Source: an uncultured archaeon (GTDB lineage: Archaea; Halobacteriota; Methanosarcinia; Methanosarcinales; Methanoperedenaceae). Taken from it: a DNA stretch of 10,247 nucleotides. Below the pieces are notes generated by a model. It had not been told where the DNA came from. It did no database searches and saw only the letters and a program-made list of their open reading frames with translations. The position numbers and the translations under genes are program-made. This document shows, piece after piece, positions 7,019 to 10,247 of this stretch (position 1 is the stretch's first letter; every line of letters starts with the position of its first letter). The stretch spans positions 1-10,247 of the forward strand of contig CABMIA010000080.1 in the NCBI GenBank assembly GCA_902386085.1, written 5' to 3'.

Positions 7019-7042
7019 CTGGTTTATCCAGTATAAAGCTGG
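7019..7042 (-). promoter_or_regulatory. TATA box in overlapping dyads: promoter and candidate operator of the regulator gene
   Basis: The minus strand reads GCTTTATACTGG, a TATA box centred near 7034, about 41 bp before the ATG at 6993. It is embedded in CTGG-5-CCAG-7-CTGG (7019-7042), and TTTAT/ATAAA (7023-7027 with 7033-7037) forms a further dyad. A dimeric regulator bound here would occlude the TATA box, so the adjacent winged-helix protein is an obvious candidate ligand. Confidence 0.55.
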
Positions 7043-7044
7043 CG

Positions 7045-7100
7045 ACAGTTTTCGATGTTTCCGATGGTTTTTATAGTTTCTATGGTTTTCCATGCTTTTA
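7045..7100. repeat. Array of degenerate 9-10 bp repeats (consensus NATGGTTTC)
   Basis: Successive units are ACAGTTTTC, GATGTTTCC, GATGGTTTT, TATAGTTTC, TATGGTTTTC and CATGCTTTTA. The invariant A-T steps of the last five start at 7055, 7064, 7073, 7082 and 7092. The array lies just upstream of the regulator promoter and downstream of the methyltransferase stop. It may be a binding-site cluster or a decayed microsatellite. Confidence 0.6.
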
Positions 7101-7158
7101 AAATGAAAATCCGGAATGCTCCTCGCCTGGATTGAATTATTAACTGTTGGAGCTTCGT

Positions 7159-7974
7159 TTAATCCCGGATATGCACATTCTTTCTTCCAGAAATGACAAA
7201 GAACCCGTTCCCTTTGGTCATCCACTTCAATTGTCCAAGAAAAGCAGAAACTGCTCCGGTCCCGGCATGTGGATGCACCCCTATGAATGAAATATTATTC
7301 CTGTCAAACCACTCAAGCACCTCTCCAACAGTGTGGTAGCTCTCATGCGGATGGACATACTTGTCTGCCACGTACGCCACCTCATGAAGGCTTCGCAGCT
7401 TCCGTCCGTATATCGCCTTCTCGACATAATCCATCCTTCGTCCCGGATCCTCACCCGCCCGCAGCCCTATCCACGTCCTCACTACCCTGTGCCCGAGCCG
7501 CCCGTACCTGTTATAAAGCCCCACAGTTATAGTTCCCCCCGGCTTGCAGAGGTTTACAAGCGGTATGAAATTAGTATAAGGATCTTCTGTGTGATGCAGT
7601 GCCCCAATACAGAAAACATGATCAAACTTTTTTTCTGTCCGGAATTCTGCTATATCGCTATTGTAGAAATCCACCTTCAGGTTGAATTTATCCGCAAGTT
7701 CCCGGGCCTTTTGCAGCGAGGCTTTACAGAGATCTACCGCAGTAACGCGGGCGCCATGATAAGAAAAATAACATGCTTTCTCGCCTGTGCCGCAGCCTGC
7801 GTCTAGGATTTCCTTTCCCGAAAGGGAGCCCTGCTCAAGCCCTGCCGTGGCGAGGATTCTTGACATGACGTTGGCATGAAGTTTTTTCACAAGGTCACGC
7901 TCGGTGCGTATCGGAAGGCAGGGATAAGGGTATCTTTCATAGAACCTGTTTACTGAGCGTGCGATTTCATCCAT
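7159..7974 (-). CDS. Class I SAM-dependent methyltransferase
   Basis: A 271-residue protein. It begins MDEIARSVNRFYERYPYP, an N-terminal FYExYPYP signature found in a group of class I methyltransferases. SAM-binding motif I is ILDAGCGTGEKA (56-67), the acidic end of strand 2 is VTAVD81, motif II-like NSDIAEF is at 105-111, post-II CIGALHHTEDP at 122-132, and KPGGTITVGLYN at 144-155. The C-terminal 110 residues (RMDYVEKAIYG, HESYHTVGEVLEWF) probably form the substrate domain, but I cannot name the substrate. The ATG at 7974 was chosen because a TATA box lies exactly one promoter length before it and no Shine-Dalgarno is present, implying a leaderless mRNA. A longer frame from 8064 would add 30 residues encoded by promoter sequence. 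The regulator downstream has its own promoter. Confidence 0.85.
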   Translation of the reverse strand: MDEIARSVNRFYERYPYPCLPIRTERDLVKKLHANVMSRILATAGLEQGSLSGKEILDAGCGTGEKACYFSYHGARVTAVDLCKASLQKARELADKFNLKVDFYNSDIAEFRTEKKFDHVFCIGALHHTEDPYTNFIPLVNLCKPGGTITVGLYNRYGRLGHRVVRTWIGLRAGEDPGRRMDYVEKAIYGRKLRSLHEVAYVADKYVHPHESYHTVGEVLEWFDRNNISFIGVHPHAGTGAVSAFLGQLKWMTKGNGFFVISGRKNVHIRD

Positions 7975-7997
7975 CGGTGCATTCTTGGAGGGGGAGG

Positions 7998-8005
7998 ATT
8001 TATAA
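7998..8005 (-). promoter_or_regulatory. TATA box of the methyltransferase gene (leaderless)
   Basis: Minus-strand TTATAAAT is centred about 28 bp before the A of the ATG at 7974. This is the distance from TATA to transcription start in archaea, so transcription should begin at or next to the start codon. Confidence 0.65.
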
Positions 8006-8044
8006 TTTTGTTTTCCCCCAAAAAAGCCAATCATTAACAAAAGG

Positions 8045-8052
8045 CTTAAATG
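8045..8052 (+). promoter_or_regulatory. TATA box of tRNA-Asp
   Basis: CTTAAATG, preceded by AAAGG (BRE-like), is centred about 35 bp before the mature tRNA 5' end, implying a short 5' leader for RNase P. It is divergent from the methyltransferase promoter, with about 45 bp between TATA centres. Confidence 0.5.
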
Positions 8053-8082
8053 CCAAAAAACCATTAAAGCCCATCCCGTAAA

Positions 8083-8155
8083 GTCCGGATAGTGTAGCGG
8101 CCTATCATGAGGGCCTGTCGAGCCCCCGACCCGGGTTCAAATCCCGGTCCGGACG
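8083..8155 (+). tRNA. tRNA-Asp (anticodon GUC)
   Basis: A full cloverleaf of 73 nt. Acceptor GTCCGGA (8083-8089) pairs perfectly with TCCGGAC (8148-8154), discriminator G at 8155. The D stem is GTG/CAT. The anticodon loop CTGTCGA (8115-8121) carries GTC at 8117-8119. T stem CCGGG/CCCGG flanks TTCAAAT. The top anticodon-stem pair is A27 (8110) opposite C43 (8126), a mismatch, while the other four pairs are G-C or C-G. CCA is not encoded and there is no intron. Confidence 0.96.
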
Positions 8156-8166
8156 TCTTTCTTTTT
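8156..8166 (+). terminator. Poly-T terminator after tRNA-Asp
   Basis: TCTTTCTTTTT follows immediately after the tRNA discriminator base; archaeal RNA polymerase terminates on such T-runs. Confidence 0.5.
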
Positions 8167-8228
8167 CAAGGAACCAATAATTTTAAGCAGTATCAGAATA
8201 GAACTTCACTAAAAGGGAGGTTATTGTA

Positions 8229-8405
8229 ATGCTCAAAAAAAGAAAAACATACTCTGAAATATGCCCCGTATGTGGCGGCGACATTCACCCGCTGGGCGAT
8301 GAAACGGTTTACTTTGACGAGCTTGCCCCGGGTGCGTCTGTTCTGGCCGAAGTGAGTCCGGGGAACTGGGTAAAAGTTGTTGAAAGGAAACCATCTAAAA
8401 CATAA
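8229..8405 (+). CDS. Small CPxCG (zinc-ribbon-like) protein, 58 aa
   Basis: A short gene with an excellent ribosome-binding site, GGGAGGT, ending 7 nt before the ATG. The product starts MLKKRKTYSEICPVCGGDI, carrying a single CPVCG knuckle (C12, C15) with H20 nearby, then an acidic stretch and a C-terminal strand-like segment (PGNWVKVVERKP). Zinc ribbons normally have two knuckles, so this one would bind zinc as a dimer, with H20, or with a partner; LysW-type carriers are similar in size but have two knuckles. It lies between tRNA-Asp and the DUF1464 gene, 62 bp upstream of the latter and on the same strand. The function is unknown. Confidence 0.75.
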   Translation: MLKKRKTYSEICPVCGGDIHPLGDETVYFDELAPGASVLAEVSPGNWVKVVERKPSKT

Positions 8406-8467
8406 GAGATAGATAATTCCGGAAATAATTCATAAACATTAATGAGTCTGAACGATTATTTGGGGGT

Positions 8468-9511
8468 ATGGTCAGAGTAATCGGAATCGACCCCGGGACA
8501 AAAAGTTTCGATTTTTGCGGCCTGGATGAAGATGAAATAATCCTTGATTTGTCTATACCGACAGAAGACATAGTCAGGGATTCCGGGGTTATTGCAGATA
8601 TCATAACAAAAACCGGCGCCGACCTTGTCGTGGGGCCGTCAGGTTTTGGGATTCCCCTCACCCATATCAAAGACATCGGAGATAGCGAATTGTTTCTCAT
8701 GTCGCTTATAAAACCGGGTGATAAGAAAAGTATCCTGGGCATGCGAAACTCGATAAACAGGATGAAAAAGCTTGGGCTTCCCGTAGTATTTATTCCGGGT
8801 GTTATTCATCTTCCGACTGTCCCGTATTATCGGAAACTGAATAAGATCGACATGGGCACGGCTGATAAACTCTGCTGCGCAGCACTCGGGATAAGGGATC
8901 AGGCGAGAAGGGGAAATAAGGGTTATCGGGATACATCCTTTATAATCCTGGAAATGGGATTCGGATATACAGCGGCTATCGCGGTAAAGGACGGGAAAAT
9001 CGTGGACGGCATCGGAGGGAGCAGGGGCAATACGGGTTTTCTTTCCATGGGGTGCATGGACGCAGAGCTGGCGTATCTTTTAGGGGGCTTTGATAAAGAA
9101 CTTATTTTCAGGGGCGGGGCGGGAACAATTGTGAGAACGCCTGAGAAACTAATGGAAAACGAAGAGGTTTTGGATGCATATCTGGAAGGTGCGGTCAAAG
9201 ATGTCCTGCAGCTTACCGCATCTGTGAACCCTAAGGAAATCCTTGTATCAGGCAGGATTTCTAGGGTCGAAGGACTTTTTGATGAGTTAAAAAAGCGCCT
9301 GGATCTAGCACCGGTGAGAAGACTTGAAGGCTTCAACGTCAAAAAAGTCAAGGAAGCTGCGCAGGGCGCTGCCCTTATTGCGAACGGGCTTGCCGGGGGA
9401 AAGTATGAAGGGCTTGTTGATGTGATGAAAATAAAAGAGGCAAGGGGAACTTCACTTGATTATATACTACTGCATGAAATTGAAAAGCTGAAAAAGGATT
9501 ATGGCGTTTAA
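8468..9511 (+). CDS. DUF1464 family protein (predicted butyrate kinase-like, ASKHA fold)
   Basis: A 347-residue protein. The N-terminal VIGIDPGTKSFDFCGL (4-19) is the phosphate-1 loop of acetate/sugar kinase-Hsp70-actin fold enzymes. IILEMGFGYTAAIAVKDGKI (159-178) with GIGGSRGNTG (181-190) is the phosphate-2 region, and PKEILVSGRISR (255-266) fits the adenosine segment. The arrangement matches archaeal DUF1464, which is annotated as a predicted butyrate kinase; the substrate is unproven. Length is full for the family. The GGGGG at 8462-8466 almost touches the ATG at 8468, too close for a normal Shine-Dalgarno. Together with a TATA-like TTCATAAAC at 8430-8438 (about 34 bp upstream) this suggests a leader of only 6-8 nt. 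It ends 71 bp before tRNA-Arg. Confidence 0.85.
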   Translation: MVRVIGIDPGTKSFDFCGLDEDEIILDLSIPTEDIVRDSGVIADIITKTGADLVVGPSGFGIPLTHIKDIGDSELFLMSLIKPGDKKSILGMRNSINRMKKLGLPVVFIPGVIHLPTVPYYRKLNKIDMGTADKLCCAALGIRDQARRGNKGYRDTSFIILEMGFGYTAAIAVKDGKIVDGIGGSRGNTGFLSMGCMDAELAYLLGGFDKELIFRGGAGTIVRTPEKLMENEEVLDAYLEGAVKDVLQLTASVNPKEILVSGRISRVEGLFDELKKRLDLAPVRRLEGFNVKKVKEAAQGAALIANGLAGGKYEGLVDVMKIKEARGTSLDYILLHEIEKLKKDYGV

Positions 9512-9542
9512 TGTGCCATACAGATTTTTGAAAGCAATGCCA

Positions 9543-9558
9543 AAGCTTTTTAAATAAT
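9543..9558 (+). promoter_or_regulatory. BRE/TATA promoter of tRNA-Arg
   Basis: AAGCTTTTTAAATAAT combines a purine-rich BRE and a TATA box, centred about 30 bp before the mature tRNA. This is the clearest promoter in the window. Confidence 0.7.
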
Positions 9559-9582
9559 CAAGACATCTTGGGGTTTCGCGCT

Positions 9583-9657
9583 GGGCTCGTGGCTTAGCCT
9601 GGATATAGCGCCGGGCTTCTAACCCGGATGCCGAGGGTTCGAATCCCTCCGGGCCCG
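9583..9657 (+). tRNA. tRNA-Arg (anticodon UCU)
   Basis: A full cloverleaf of 75 nt. Acceptor GGGCTCG (9583-9589) pairs with CGGGCCC (9650-9656) with one T-G wobble, discriminator G at 9657. Anticodon stem CCGGG/CCCGG encloses CTTCTAA (9616-9622), with TCT at 9618-9620 reading AGA/AGG codons. T arm GAGGG-TTCGAAT-CCCTC is standard. There is no intron and no encoded CCA. Confidence 0.96.
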
Positions 9658-9678
9658 TGCAAATACAAGTGCGAAACC

Positions 9679-9687
9679 TTTATTTTT
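9679..9687 (+). terminator. T-rich terminator after tRNA-Arg
   Basis: TTTATTTTT lies about 22 nt beyond the tRNA 3' end and before the converging small membrane protein gene. Confidence 0.35.
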
Positions 9688-9720
9688 GCGATTACATTTC
9701 CAGATTCGTCATCAGATGTT

Positions 9721-9996
9721 TTATTTGTCACGCTCATGCCCCTCTCCAATCGATTCACGGTATCCTTCTTTAAATTTTCCCACAGATCCGCAAAGGATGA
9801 GGATGAACCCGGCGGTTATCATAAGACCTGAAGCAACTCCATATCCCTGACTCAGAATTGGTTTCCCCTCTCCGGGATAAATTCCGCCACTGAGCATGGC
9901 CATCAAAAAAGCCGGCAGTGCCGCAATGATCGGAGTAATCGCTAAAGCTGTACCGACTATCCTTAGAATGCGGTAACAATCATTTGATTTCTCCAT
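9721..9996 (-). CDS. Small two-helix membrane protein, 91 aa
   Basis: The ATG at 9996 is preceded by GGAGG with 6-nt spacing, an ideal ribosome-binding site. An open frame extends to 10083, but those 29 residues overlap the promoter. The product has a short charged N-terminus (MEKSNDCYRILR), a first hydrophobic helix at about 12-36 (GTALAITPIIAALPAFLMAM), a Gly/Pro-rich loop (GGIYPGEGKP), a second helix at about 52-73 (GVASGLMITAGFILILCGSV) and a charged C-terminal tail (KFKEGYRESIGEGHERDK). I recognise no family. It converges with tRNA-Arg. Confidence 0.7.
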   Translation of the reverse strand: MEKSNDCYRILRIVGTALAITPIIAALPAFLMAMLSGGIYPGEGKPILSQGYGVASGLMITAGFILILCGSVGKFKEGYRESIGEGHERDK

Positions 9997-10035
9997 AATT
10001 CGCCTCCAGCGGGTTGGGCAGGCTTGTTTGTGTGG

Positions 10036-10047
10036 TGGTATTAATAA
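10036..10047 (-). promoter_or_regulatory. TATA box of the small membrane protein gene
   Basis: The minus strand reads TTATTAATACC, centred near 10043. Initiation about 26 bp downstream (near 10017) leaves a leader of about 20 nt that includes the GGAGG site. Confidence 0.45.
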
Positions 10048-10170
10048 GATTCTTCCTGCCCACACGCTCCAACACGATTTCAATATACTTTAGATTTTTC
10101 ATTAAATTTTCGATGAATTTGGATGTAATATTGGAAAAATCATTTAAGTGGCAAAGACACTGTTTACTTT

Positions 10171-10230
10171 GAGGAGCCTGAATAATCCTATCCTATCCAT
10201 CCAATAAAAAATTACTTTTTTTGGCTCCTC
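10171..10230. repeat. Inverted repeat GAGGAGCC ... GGCTCCTC
   Basis: Perfect 8-bp arms (10171-10178 and 10223-10230) are separated by 44 bp of AT-rich sequence ending in T7. It could be a long-loop stem or a protein-binding dyad. No gene is seen from 9997 to the window end. Confidence 0.4.
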
Positions 10231-10247
10231 GTATCCAATTAACACAC

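Noticed and set aside
6887..7225. A 112-residue minus-strand frame spanning the gap between regulator and methyltransferase.
   Set aside because: It overlaps both real genes in another frame and gains its length by translating the 9-bp repeat array (MENHRNYKNHRKHRK).
7333..7806. A 157-residue open frame on the plus strand opposite the methyltransferase.
   Set aside because: It lies antisense to a gene with clear SAM-binding motifs, has a His/Pro/Arg-rich composition typical of shadow frames, and has no ribosome-binding site that I can see.
8923..9351. A 142-residue minus-strand frame inside the DUF1464 gene.
   Set aside because: It is Ser/Pro-rich, antisense to a conserved protein, and fits a shadow of the plus-strand codon pattern.

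Overview
The window looks archaeal, most likely a methanogen- or ANME-type euryarchaeon of the Methanosarcinales kind (inferred). The evidence is archaeal promoters (TATA boxes about 26-35 bp before starts and tRNAs, one leaderless start), G-rich Shine-Dalgarno sites complementary to ...CACCUCC, intronless tRNAs with G73, a DUF1464 'predicted butyrate kinase' and two ATPases of the archaeal ATPase (MNS/STAND) type. The species cannot be fixed from sequence alone.

Layout. (1) Positions 1-3085, minus strand, very AT-rich: a two-gene operon of P-loop ATPases. The promoter-proximal protein (423 aa) is an ATPase with a C-terminal winged-helix region. The second (571 aa) adds a tetratricopeptide (TPR) tail built from 120-bp DNA repeats. 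A further TPR unit lies beyond the stop codon in the same register and is broken by three in-frame stops. (2) Positions 3086-3566, 481 bp without a convincing gene: three copies of an 11-14 bp motif (3121-3164), then a sharp rise in GC and a possible structured RNA or element remnant. (3) Positions 3567-6578, plus strand: a large exported protein joining an M1-type metallopeptidase, a ChaN-like haem-binding/Tiki-fold domain and a PDZ domain. (4) Positions 6622-7974, minus strand: a small winged-helix regulator with a striking promoter (dyad over the TATA box, 9-bp repeat array) and a SAM-dependent methyltransferase read from a leaderless promoter. (5) Positions 8083-9657, plus strand: tRNA-Asp(GUC), a 58-aa CPxCG protein, the DUF1464 kinase-fold protein and tRNA-Arg(UCU). 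(6) Positions 9721-9996, minus strand: a 91-residue two-helix membrane protein. Positions 9997-10247 hold its promoter and an 8-bp inverted repeat; I see no gene there.

The right two-thirds reads as ordinary archaeal chromosome. The left 3.1 kb looks acquired: base composition drops abruptly (about 23% GC in the sample 2401-2460, against 58% in 4741-4800), the genes are STAND-like ATPases with a decaying repeat tail, and a short repeated motif sits at the boundary. The most interesting items are the ATPase pair with its boundary motif array and the M1-ChaN-PDZ fusion. A defence or signalling role for the ATPase pair is possible but is inference only.
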